In this document: positions 9,146-18,623 of the stretch, piece by piece
Layout: every line of letters starts with the position of its first letter
How positions within the stretch are numbered: the first letter of the stretch is position 1
Origin: Welwitschia mirabilis
Lineage: Eukaryota > Gnetophyta > Gnetopsida > Welwitschiales
DNA length: 23,357 nt
Direction of reading: 5' to 3'
Assembly: GCA_051453625.1 (NCBI GenBank)
Contig: JBOZIK010000001.1
Coordinates: 281,449,812-281,473,168, forward strand
Program-made: the position numbers and the translations under genes
The notes under the pieces: generated by a model
Told to the model about the DNA's origin: nothing
Seen by the model: only the letters and a program-made list of their open reading frames with translations
Database searches by the model: none

Positions 9146-9963
9146 CTATACTTTAATGTTTTCTCTTTTAAGATCTTAAAATCTTCATTAAAATTCTAAT
9201 CTTAGGCCTTAGTACAGTGTGAGAGAATGGACCATGCATTTTAGGACTTTCAATTACTTTTATAATATATTAAACCACCATTTAAAAAGAAGATTATTTA
9301 TAAGCATATTACTATATATATATATATACACACACACATAAAATTTACATAATATTAATTTTCCTAGATTTTAATAATAATAATCTATATTTAAACTATA
9401 GAGGATTTCAAGGAAATTTCATCAAATATAAAAGATTCATACAAATAATTTGTCAAACTTTACATATTTCCATTAAAATAGGATTTAAAAATGGATATTC
9501 ATCAAAATAATAATAATAATTAAAATTTTAAGTACATAATAATATTTATTAAGATCAAAGTGTTTAAAAGCTTTTAAACAGTTGTAATATCTAGGATATA
9601 AAAGATCCATAAAAATAGTATGATAAAATTACAAGATTTAACAATAACAATTCACTCCAAACGTAGTTTTTCAACATAAACTAGATAAATAAAGAATAAT
9701 ACTTACTTTAACATGGCCTTCTTAGCAAATTAATTTAGGTTTTCTAGTACTATAATTTTTCCATCTATTTAATAAAAGAATGTGGAATGAGAATTGTGAA
9801 ATCTTCACAACTCCTAGTATCATCAAGACAAGGCAAACATAAAGGTCAAATAATCCAAAGACATAAGATAGTTTAAGATAAAACAAGACTAAGGTCTCAA
9901 TAGATGGATTTATAAAAATGAAATGAGAATAACTATATGTTAATAAATAGTCATATATTTTTC
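9144..9963. other. AT-rich DNA, possibly LTR of the gypsy relic to the right
   Basis: No coding potential. It holds a compound microsatellite at 9313-9340 ((TA)n followed by (CA)n) and a short ATA trinucleotide run near 9506-9520. It may be the distal part of the LTR-like region that extends to about 11500, but no boundary was found. Confidence 0.35.
9313..9340. repeat. compound (TA)n(CA)n microsatellite
   Basis: About eight TA units run directly into five CA units. Confidence 0.9.
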
Positions 9964-10177
9964 TTCCACTGCCTTATTTGGTGACCTGTGGATTTCATGC
10001 TTCATTTGATGATCTATGGATATATAATTTCACTACCTCATTTGACTATTTGTGGGTTTCTCATACTTCACTACCTCATTCGATGATCTATGAATCTATC
10101 AATTTCACTACCTCAACTAGTGATTTGTGAATATCTCATATTCCACTGCCTTATTTGGTGATATATGAAATTTTCAT
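9964..10177. repeat. 37-bp minisatellite, six copies
   Basis: Units start at 9964, 10001, 10029, 10067, 10104 and 10141. The shared core is ttcactacctcatttg followed by gatctatggat and a tcat-ending tail. Unit lengths are 37, 28, 38, 37, 37 and 37 bp; the second has lost about nine bases. The first and last units are most alike (both cactgccttatttggtga). It lies downstream of a minus-strand TATA box and left of a gypsy integrase end, so it is probably in the transcribed part of that element's 3' LTR. Confidence 0.85.
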
Positions 10178-10543
10178 TTCCATAAATATTTTGAAGATTT
10201 GTAAGATACCATAAGAAGATATAAGATTTATTATCATAAGTTTTTATCAAAATAATACATAAAAGTTTTCTAGCAAGGTATTAATTCCTACCTAAGAAAT
10301 GAACTTACGCAAGAATAAATTTCATAAATACAAGCATACTCACATAGATTCTAATCCAATACAGATAAGTAATACACTTCAAGACTTTATAAGATTTTCA
10401 AGAAAGTAGTAGATTCATTAAGAAATAAGTACTAATCTAGACCATAAAGGATGCAAGAACAAAGGACAATATCCAAAATTTAATGTAAAATGTTTCAATC
10501 TTTTAAAGACTTTAAGGCTTTAAGGATTCTAATATATCAACAT

Positions 10544-10577
10544 TTTCAAGACTTTAATGTTTTCAAGACTCTAATGT
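10544..10577. repeat. 17-bp tandem pair
   Basis: tttcaagactttaatgt is followed directly by tttcaagactctaatgt, one mismatch. A further degraded unit may follow. Confidence 0.8.
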
Positions 10578-10656
10578 TTCCAAATATTTGAGAGCAAAGG
10601 TTGCCAAGATCCAAAAATAGAGGATTTTTTAAAGAACATAAATAAAAGGAAAGGAA

Positions 10657-10668
10657 GTTTTATATATA
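10657..10668 (-). promoter_or_regulatory. TATA-like box, minus strand
   Basis: The minus strand reads TATATATAAAAC, a plausible TATA box in an LTR-like region. In DNA this AT-rich such strings are common, so confidence is limited. Confidence 0.3.
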
Positions 10669-11539
10669 ACAAGAACATAAAGAGGATATAAAGAGGCATT
10701 ATCTTGGAAAAGATGATTATGGTTTCCTAACCTCCAATCATTACTTTCTTGGTCATGGGTGCATTTAATATTTCATCATACCAAAAACTACTCATCATGC
10801 CAAAAATTTACTTTTTTGATAAATAAATAATAATCATTAAAAAGATGCCTCCATCATAAATGCATAAGTTACAAAACTCAAGTTTTTTGGATTTTACAAA
10901 ATAAGGAAAAAGAACATATTTCAAAATAAGAAAAAAGAAGATAAGTTAATCACATGTTAATTTAGTATATATATTCTTTGAAATTCAAAAAAAAAATCAT
11001 TGATGCTAACTCCAATAAGCCATTCAGAAGAAAATACCAACATTTCAAAAGCATGACACTATTTTCCATAAATACAAAAATGAAAACTTAAAAGTAATTA
11101 TTTTTATTTAACTAATCAAGATGGGACATTTAGCAAATAAATTATAAGAATTAATATCAAGGTAAGATTTTATCACTCATACATATTTTATCACTTGTAA
11201 TAAATATTTTATCTTGCAAGACATTAATTAGAACCATATTATTTATTTATCTTTATTTAAAATATTTAAATAACTCTTAGGCTGAATTTTAAAACCTTTG
11301 AAAAATTTCAAATGTGGTAATTAGACATTAGAATGTTTAAAGACCAGCTAAATCTAATGTTTTTACAATAATGCCCAAAGTAAGAGATTACTTAATCATG
11401 ATAAGACATATGGAATTCAAATATGAATCAAGTAGTATCATAAATTAAATAAAAAAATGGAGCTAAGAAAAAATTTAGAAATGGAAAATGGGAGATCTTC
11501 TTTCTCCTTAAGAGGATCTTTACAGTTAAGTGCTTCTAG

Positions 11540-12074
11540 CATGTTCAAGGCATAGATACAATCATTAAGAGATATATATAAATTTTGAGCCTTTGTCCAT
11601 TAATGTTTTGGATATCTTTTATTTACAAATTTAAAATATCAACAAAACCATTAGGATGTACTTTTTTGATAAGGTAAGGACCTAACCATTTAGAGGTCAA
11701 TTATTATACAAGATACACACTCGAGCATTTTATAGTAATACTAATTGATTAGGTTTAAAGAATTTGTAAATGAGCTTTTTATCATGCTTATATTTGAATT
11801 GGAATTTTTAAATGAGTTGATGGTGAATGGTACTTATGCATTTATCATCCAAGTGATCTAATTGGAATTATATATAACTAATGTTTTCATCATGATTCAA
11901 GACATCAATTTGATGGATTGTGCAATAAGAAATATAGAAAACATCAACTAGAAGCACACAATTTTGACCATAAACAACTTCATAAGGTGAATAATCAAAT
12001 GAATTATGCCCAGTAGTTTAGTAAGCCCACAATACATCATTATATTTAAGGAACTAAGATTTCTTATTTCTAGA
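11540..12074 (-). pseudogene. Ty3/gypsy (Athila-like) integrase C-terminal fragment
   Basis: Reading leftward from 12074, the minus strand gives NDVLWAY, then SPYEVVYG, which correspond to the end of the integrase core (typically 'DALWAYRT...SPYRLVYG'). Next come PNQLVLLYNARV and the GPY/F module as KWLGPYLIKKVHPNG, ending with NINGQRLKIY. Integrase inserts element cDNA into host DNA; the GPY/F module and a terminal NGQRLKPY are characteristic of Athila-type gypsy integrases. Several stops and at least one frameshift make it non-functional. The upstream catalytic core is absent because the copia element starts exactly at 12075, breaking the ORF. The lineage call is by motif only; a related Tat/Athila lineage is possible. 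Confidence 0.75.
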
Positions 12075-12260
12075 TGAGTATCATTGAATTCAAAGGGAAG
12101 GGATGAATGAGTTTCAAAAAATAAAAATTTAAACTTATAATAGAATGGAAATGCATTGAAAAAAATCTTACCAAGATAATGTGGTTTTCCAACCTAAGTA
12201 CATCCATACATAGAGGATAGCTTTTACTCACACCTCCAAATATTATTGACCTACAAAAAA

Positions 12261-12555
12261 ATAGTGGTTTTCTGGTGCACCACAAACCTTATAATAAGTG
12301 AGAGTTTTCTCACAAGGTATTACTCTCTTTTCCAAAAGGAAATAGTGGTTTTTATAGGCACACCATGAGCCTTATAATAGTAAGAGTCTCCTCACAAGGT
12401 AATACTTTCTTCCTTATTAGGGAATAGTGATTTTCATAGGTTCATCATGAACCTTACAAGAGTGAGAGTCTTTTCATAAGATAACACTCTTTCTTCCACA
12501 AGGAAATAATGGTTTTTTATCTCACCAACAATCTTAAAATAAGTAAGTTCTCATA
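12261..12555. repeat. 82-bp tandem repeat in 3' LTR (3.5 copies)
   Basis: Units start at 12261, 12342, 12424 and 12506, each opening atagtgg or a variant and containing ...gagagt...tcacaaggta...actctc.... The spacing is 81-82 bp and the last unit is partial. It lies in the transcribed (R/U5) part of the LTR. Confidence 0.9.
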
Positions 12556-12965
12556 GACATAATTATAGATACACACCCATATAAGGGTTACCTTATAAAG
12601 TGTTTAATAATCAAAGATGGACTCACAACAATATTCAACAATAATATAGTCCATAATGTAGAATCAAAAGTATGATATAATAATAAGCTTGAAGATATAA
12701 CTATGATGAATATTTGAGATCCTTAATGTTGCTTTTAACATTATGAGTGTAAATGAAGAATGCAATAATGAAGATCTTAGAGTGAATGATGAAAGAAATA
12801 TAAGCTCCTTTGTAAATGATTCCTTTAGTTCTTCATAAGAAGTTCCTTTGACTCATGCATTATTTATTCTTAATTTGATCGTTATTTATCAAGATTCAAA
12901 AGCTAAGTATTTTTTGAGGTTTCAAGACTTATTTAAGAGATTATGTTTATTTTATAATAACAAGG

Positions 12966-12972
12966 CTTTATA
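12966..12972 (-). promoter_or_regulatory. LTR TATA box (3' LTR)
   Basis: Minus-strand TATAAAG within CTTATAAAGCCTTG. The equivalent site in the other LTR (20483-20489) is also a TATA box in the same flank, so the element is conserved between LTRs. Confidence 0.55.
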
Positions 12973-13101
12973 AGTTGAAAAAGATCTAACCATTTGAGCT
13001 TAAAAGATAGCTATTAACTTTGCAACCATCATGTAATAAATAGAAAATGTCTAGGTTTCTAACACATATCTTTGATTTTTATCTAAGTGAACTTTGATTT
13101 G

Positions 13102-13162
13102 AGATGTATTTACTTTTGTTGATGTCTACTAATAGTTAGATGTCTTTGTCATATAGATGTTT
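13102..13162. promoter_or_regulatory. phased AGACGTCT-type palindrome array (3' LTR)
   Basis: Four decayed copies start at 13102 (agatgtat), 13120 (tgatgtct), 13138 (agatgtct) and 13155 (agatgttt), spaced 18, 18 and 17 bp. A further exact agacatct is at 13334. They sit about 130-370 bp upstream of the LTR TATA box on the minus strand. The same spacing in the other LTR shows the array predates insertion. Confidence 0.65.
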
Positions 13163-13655
13163 TTAATCATCTTACTTAGATTTTGATGAAATTTTCATTT
13201 ATTATCATTGGACCTCCATAATTATGAATTTTCAATGTACAAGCTAATAGCTCATCTAAAATGTAAGATATTAGTCAAAATCCAACTTACTCTATTACTT
13301 ATTTTAGCTTAGTATAAACATCTTCAATAATGTAGACATCTTCATCTGTGTTAGGATAATATTTTAACAAAGTCATCTTAAATGAACTATTCATTTTTTA
13401 GCTTATTATCTAAAATCTAGTACATTCAAGATGTATTTAATTTTCTAGAAGTATTTTCTTGAGAGGTCTTTAATTTTTCAAACATCTTTAAATAATTGAT
13501 TTTGTATTTCATTAACTAATTCTTTTTGTGTGATGTTCTCTTTATAGATCCATTGTTATCTAATACTTATCAAGATCTTATGTTCTCTGTATTAACCTAT
13601 CTACACAATGGTATAAAATATTTGACAAGAGGAATCATCAAAACTAGATTTATCA

Positions 13656-13674
13656 ATATTCTCCCCACTTTTTG
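13656..13674 (-). other. polypurine tract of the copia element
   Basis: The minus strand reads AAAAAGTGGGGAGAA three to four bases before the LTR start, very close to the AAAAAGGGGGAGA tract typical of Sireviruses. It primes plus-strand DNA synthesis. Confidence 0.75.
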
Positions 13675-14379
13675 ATAATGTCCAAAACTTGGTAGATCTT
13701 TTTACTACAATCTCATAAAAATAACTAAATTAGATATTTATATTTTAGAGAAATACACATAATCAATTTTGAAATTGTATTTGAAAAGTATGACATTTAC
13801 CACTTGAATAAAAAGTAAAATCACATAGATATACCACTTAAAAAGTAGAATAAGATATATTAATAGACCATTTGAGAAATTAAATAAATCAATATAAAAT
13901 AATTGATGAATTATGATATTAGCTATTCAAATAAGCATGTAGAATGTAAAGCATAAAAATATTTAACAGTTCATTAAGAAAATATTCTAATGGTAGTGTG
14001 CCAATATATTAGAGCATAGAATTGAAATTTAAGTGCCAATAATACATCATAAAGAATGTGCTCATGGACATATTGATCAATAAACATGAAATTATGATAT
14101 CATAGAAAATTTGCTAGTAGCATATTATATGAAGAATATCTCAAAGTTTTAATCAATAATAATCAAAGTATAACATGCTAACAGTGTGCTAATGAAATCA
14201 TAATACTAAAATAAAAAAGTCTGTTAATCATTAAAAACAAGATGTGCTAAGAGACAATAATAATAGAAAGTATCAGACAACAATAATATTTGTCAAAAAA
14301 ATTAAGAGGAATTATCAATAATAATGATGATACTCATGGATTCCGATATCTCATAATTAAGAATTTTAAGCCCAGTAGA
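13675..14379 (-). other. 3' non-coding region of the copia element
   Basis: AT-rich, with no coding frame. It lies between the envelope-like ORF and the polypurine tract, where Sireviruses usually carry a long untranslated region. The loosely repeated words ccacttgaataaaaagtaaaat and ccacttaaaaagtagaat near 13800-13850 are a weak local repeat. Confidence 0.5.
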
Positions 14380-15210
14380 CTGTACTCAAAATCTAAAAGT
14401 TGTAGTACCTAACTGAATGCTACTAATCTACCATTAATTTGTTAATTATTCTTCCTCTTTTTGGAGAGCATAAAAGGCTCTAATTACTAAGACCTAAGTC
14501 ACTTGTATAATGTGTGCTTTGATCTTCTTCATCACTATCAACACTATCATGGGAGATGAAGGTATGTTGGATATGAAATGATGAGGAAGTGGGACGTGGA
14601 GTGTGCCTCTTCCTAAAAGGGCACTAATATGTCTTACTAGAACCCTCATGAATCTATTTACTTATATGTTTATGCATTTGAGGAATGATAGATATCCTGA
14701 AGAAATATGCAGTGATGGTCTCCACTAAGAATGGTGATAACTACATGGTGGAAATGAGTGTTACTAGGATGGACTCAATGTAGGATGGAAGTGGTGATGA
14801 TGGATGCACTAGAGGTGGAGAAGATAGGTTAGAAGGTGATTAGACTATGGAACATGATCAAGATGGTTGTGTAGAATGACAAACAGGGATTTTATGATAT
14901 GGATGATAAAAGATAAGAGGTGATTCATTTGATCTCTTAAACTCTATCTTCTCGTATGGTTGCCTCTACTATGAAGGACCTAAATCTTGTTGCTCTTCCT
15001 ACACATGTGTCTCTATGGAATTTTGGTACTTATTTTAACCCTGTGCCTCATCTTCAAATGACTCCTCTATAGATTCATTATCTACTGACCAACCTTAGTT
15101 ATATCCTATGTTAACTAGAGCTTAAGGTTTTGCTTCTTATTCTTCTTCTAACTCCTCCTCTAAATATGACCACATGGGAGTTCTTATGGATTATCAACTC
15201 TTTACTAATG

Positions 15211-15311
15211 CCTTTTCCTTACTTGCTATAGATATATGTTGCTTGATCATTATAATATTTCTTCTAATTTTAACCATCATTTTTGTAATGGATTTCAATC
15301 CCTTTTTCACT
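15211..15311. repeat. 101-bp repeat at left edge of assembly gap
   Basis: Matches 15810-15910 at 97 of 101 positions and ends exactly where the gap begins. Both copies read as the same envelope-like segment. Confidence 0.95.
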
Positions 15312-15809
15312 NNNNNNNNNNNNNNNNNNNNNNNNNNNNNNNNNNNNNNNNNNNNNNNNNNNNNNNNNNNNNNNNNNNNNNNNNNNNNNNNNNNNNNNNN
15401 NNNNNNNNNNNNNNNNNNNNNNNNNNNNNNNNNNNNNNNNNNNNNNNNNNNNNNNNNNNNNNNNNNNNNNNNNNNNNNNNNNNNNNNNNNNNNNNNNNNN
15501 NNNNNNNNNNNNNNNNNNNNNNNNNNNNNNNNNNNNNNNNNNNNNNNNNNNNNNNNNNNNNNNNNNNNNNNNNNNNNNNNNNNNNNNNNNNNNNNNNNNN
15601 NNNNNNNNNNNNNNNNNNNNNNNNNNNNNNNNNNNNNNNNNNNNNNNNNNNNNNNNNNNNNNNNNNNNNNNNNNNNNNNNNNNNNNNNNNNNNNNNNNNN
15701 NNNNNNNNNNNNNNNNNNNNNNNNNNNNNNNNNNNNNNNNNNNNNNNNNNNNNNNNNNNNNNNNNNNNNNNNNNNNNNNNNNNNNNNNNNNNNNNNNNNN
15801 NNNNNNNNN
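15312..15809. other. assembly gap (498 N)
   Basis: Run of N inside the envelope-like ORF, flanked by near-identical 101-bp sequences. Confidence 0.99.
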
Positions 15810-15910
15810 CCTTTTCCTTACTTGATATAGATATATGTTGCTTGATCCTTAAAATATTTCTTCTAATTTTACCCATCATTTTTGTAATGGATTTCAATCC
15901 CTTTTTCACT
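15810..15910. repeat. 101-bp repeat at right edge of assembly gap
   Basis: Partner of 15211-15311; starts at the first base after the gap. Four mismatches. Confidence 0.95.
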
Positions 15911-16850
15911 GATAAAGGATTATGAGTAGTAATATAAAATGATCACTAATACTATGGCATCCTCTTGATTATGCCCTCACCTAGTGGCATTAGTACTTTG
16001 TTTTTCTCACTAAATTCTACTAATGGTTTCTTTTAATGAATGAGGTTAGCTTAAGTAATTGAAATATCTACATTGCTTATGATTAATCTAATAAGATAAG
16101 GATGAACAAAGGTCTAGCCATTATTAAACAAGAGATGATATCCATGCACAAAGTAAATCCCAAATCTATATTTATCCTAATGATTAAACCATATACAATA
16201 GAATTTTACATTAATTTGTAATAGCTATAATTAATTTATCTAATCAAAATATTATAGAACATTATCAAACTAAGAATCAAGGCATACAGAATTATATCTT
16301 TTATTTCAATGTTTGCAATAACGTTCATTCTACTATGCCTAAATAAAACATTTCTCATATTATGTCAAGATACATTAATAATTCTAGAGTTGAATATTTT
16401 CTTAAAAAGAATGAGTATAAATTTTAGGAACATCTATATCATCTATACTGAGTAAGGAGTTAACAAAGTTAGGAATAATGTGTAAATAGGTATCTATAAC
16501 CTATGTTTAAAAGGCATTTGTGCTGTTACCAAATTTGTAAATATTATTATAGAATTCTCTTAGCATTGGATTAGGAATAAGTTAGTCTAGCTGAACAATC
16601 ATTTCTGATTTAAGTTAAGTAAAATAACCCATGAGCTGATATTAATGATTCTTCTAAAATCAAAGGATTTTTCCTATAATAATAGAGTTTTTCAACCATG
16701 TTCCATATCTTCTTATAGCTACCTCATGGTAGAATTGTGATTCATATTGAGATCTTTATTGTTTCAAGGCTTGTTGTTTTCCTCTAGAAGTTTTAACTTC
16801 CTTTCTACTAGCTATTTTTATAAGATAGAATGAAAAAATTAAGTGTAATG

Positions 16851-17749
16851 TAAGAAAATATGGAAAATATTCACATGTTTAAGAGAAAACTTTATTCTTT
16901 CTTAGTGATGAGACATCTCAAGGATCCAAGATGTCTTGCTAGAGAAATCTGAGAAAATAAATCCTAAAAAATCTTTTGAGAGATACACCTGTTAAGTGGG
17001 GACTTAAAAATGAGATTTGACAATTTTTTTTGCAAATAAAAAGGATTAAAACCCTAGGTAATTATCATATTTTAATTTCTACAATAGTACAATCAAAATA
17101 TCTACAACCTCAAAGACATCTAAAATGCAAAAAATAGATATATCTAAACTTAAAGAGATCTAATAAGAAAAAAAATTTCAATATGTTTTCCTACTATCAA
17201 GACATCTATAAGACTCAAAACATCTATTTTGAAAGCTTAAAATAATGTACTTATCCTTTAAATATTTCTCAAACTTAACACATCTAATTCTAAAACATCT
17301 GTAAAAGTTAAGACATTTTAAAGATAGATGTTTACAAAAGTGAATACATTTATAATGAAATTATCAAATTTTTTTAAAAGGATTTACAACTAGTATAATC
17401 ATAATGATAAAACTTTGAAAAAGTAATGAATAAGAACATAATTCATCTATTAACTATAACTAACTAATAATCTCAAATCATAAGATAATTACAATATGAA
17501 GTTCAGAATTTATAAGATATTGCCTATTTACTTACCTAATTGGGCAAGGTTCAGTCTCTAAATTTCTTTACAACATCACATATCTTTTTGTACCTTGAAG
17601 TTTTGTGATCTAATTATCAAGTAGATCATTGGTGTATTGTATTACAATGTTATTGTTATGCATTTTGTATTGTATTAAATACTTTTTGATTAAGTCCTTC
17701 TTTTCATGACTAGGATTTTTGTATCAGTGCCTTAATTCTAATGTCTTAC
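16851..17749 (-). other. non-coding segment between gag and envelope-like ORF, with palindrome cluster
   Basis: In an autonomous Sirevirus this position would hold about 3.5 kb of pol. I see no protease (DSG), integrase, reverse transcriptase (YVDD) or RNase H motif in either strand. Instead 16911-17340 carries AGACATCT or AGATGTCT at 16911, 16929, 17114 and 17200, plus looser variants near 17230-17340. This is the motif that decorates the LTR promoter region. The segment may be a relic LTR piece or a promoter-like region before the envelope-like ORF. Confidence 0.5.
16911..16936. promoter_or_regulatory. inverted pair of the AGACATCT motif
   Basis: AGACATCT (16911-16918) and AGATGTCT (16929-16936) are perfect reverse complements separated by ten bases. 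Both are CpG-decay products of AGACGTCT. They lie about 60 bp upstream of the envelope-like ORF on the minus strand. Confidence 0.5.
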
Positions 17750-17924
17750 TTAAAAAACACCTAATTTCATTATTAGAAGCATCTTTCAAGGTAGTTTCTA
17801 CTAAGGGTATTGATTTTAATTTTGGTATCTAAACTTCTTTTGATTTATCCAACATAAAATATTATATCATTTTACTAAACCTCATGGAATTATTAGTATA
17901 CTATTATTTTTTGTTTTTTATTGA

Positions 17925-17966
17925 ACATCTATATTGATAATAACTTCTACTATGACAATACTAGCA
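17925..17966 (-). other. degraded second zinc knuckle of gag
   Basis: The minus strand reads C, stop, YCHSRSYYQYRC then SIKNKK. The spacing is C-x2-C-x4-Y-x4-C, with the ligand His (CAT) changed to Tyr (TAT), a C-to-T change. Two spaced knuckles fit Sirevirus-type gag. Confidence 0.55.
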
Positions 17967-18581
17967 AATAATATTTATTAGAAATATTAAATGTTCATAC
18001 CTTGGCTTATAGTTCCATTTTTCAAATAAAGAGGCTAAAGTTCTAATTGTGGCTTTATTTTATCCCAAGCCATTCTTGTTATTTGAACTTCTGCATTGCT
18101 CAAGCATGATATTTAAAGCTTTCTTGTCTTGGGTAAATATTTCAATGATATTCTTTAAATATATAGTTCCTATCTTACATTCTTAAAATCACACATTATC
18201 CTAACAACCTTAGCTTTAAGAGTTGAATTTTTAGAGGATAATATATTACAAGCATCCTTTCCTTTTTTATATGCTTCTTCACAAGTATGAAGCAACTTTT
18301 TCATCTTAGTACATGATTTTTGTAGATTAGTAAAATTTAGAAATTATAACATACTTTTTTTGAATGCTCATACCTGTATCATATTCACAATCTGAATCAT
18401 ACTCTTCTTTTATTTCATAATCATCTTCTTAAAAGTGTGCAATAGCTTTGTATGAAGGGTGAGATTTCTCATCATCAGATGTTTCTTCTTCCATTGCTTC
18501 TTCATATTTTTTCCATCCTGTAATGATTGATCTCTTCTTTTTTGTATTTTATTTCTTATCTTGCATTTTGTCATCACTAGG

Positions 18582-18623
18582 ACATATCAAGGCTATATAT
18601 CTTCATCCTTCACATACCAAACA
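18582..18623 (-). other. degraded first zinc knuckle of gag
   Basis: The pattern C-LV-C-EG-stop-R-(His position now Tyr or Arg)-...-C keeps three cysteines in C-x2-C-x9-C spacing and is followed by PSDDKM, as in copia nucleocapsids. One codon is a stop (TGA, probably from CGA or GGA). Confidence 0.6.

Larger units (their letters stand above)
10178..11539 (-). repeat. LTR-like / 3' region of the minus-strand gypsy element
   Basis: This stretch lies immediately downstream (left) of the integrase end at 11540-12074 and contains no other pol motif. A minus-strand TATA box (10657-10668) and a 17-bp tandem pair (10544-10577, tttcaagactytaatgt) are visible. By position it should hold any envelope-like relic and the 3' LTR. 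LTR ends could not be fixed because the partner LTR is outside the window or lost. Confidence 0.35.
12075..13655 (-). repeat. 3' LTR of the copia element (complete, 1,581 bp)
   Basis: It begins TGAGTATCATT on the plus strand at the exact point where gypsy integrase coding stops, and ends tttatCA just before the polypurine tract. It aligns with 19590-21106 along its length apart from the last 67 bp. In the transcription direction (leftward) it has an AGACGTCT-type array (13102-13162), a TATA box (12966-12972) and an 82-bp tandem repeat (12261-12550). Confidence 0.85.
14380..16850 (-). pseudogene. decayed Sirevirus-type envelope-like ORF (PF20167-like domain), with gap
   Basis: Minus strand, right to left. 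A basic N-terminal part (SRKEVKTSRGKQQ, about 16800) leads to a block with an LREFYNN motif (16549-16560), matching the VREFYANL signature of plant envelope-like proteins. About 150 codons on comes FVHPYLIRLIISNVDIS (near 16100), matching their 'FPsLIt.L...aGV' block. Beyond the 498-base gap (15312-15809) an acidic segment (EEELEEE) is followed by a Ser/Pro-rich tail (SPSNLSSPPLVHPSSPLPS) and SVDSDEEDQ. About 15-20 stops and some frame changes make it dead. The role of such proteins in plant retroelements is not established. No clear signal peptide is seen. The family call is by motif; the reading frame is well supported by its length. Confidence 0.6.

Noticed and set aside
8170-9156. Long His-Thr and Cys-Val open frames on both strands
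   Set aside because: They are translations of (AC)n and of N; no coding meaning.
9964-10177. CRISPR-like array
   Set aside because: Units are contiguous 37-bp tandem repeats without unique spacers, in plant-type DNA.
12070-12285. 71-codon minus frame
   Set aside because: It crosses the LTR edge and the 82-bp repeat; not conserved in the other LTR.
12261-12555. CRISPR-like array
   Set aside because: The entire 82-bp unit is repeated, there are no spacers, and it lies inside an LTR.
15174-15925. Open frames of about 200-230 codons through the gap
   Set aside because: Most of the length is N. The real reading here is the minus-strand envelope-like relic.
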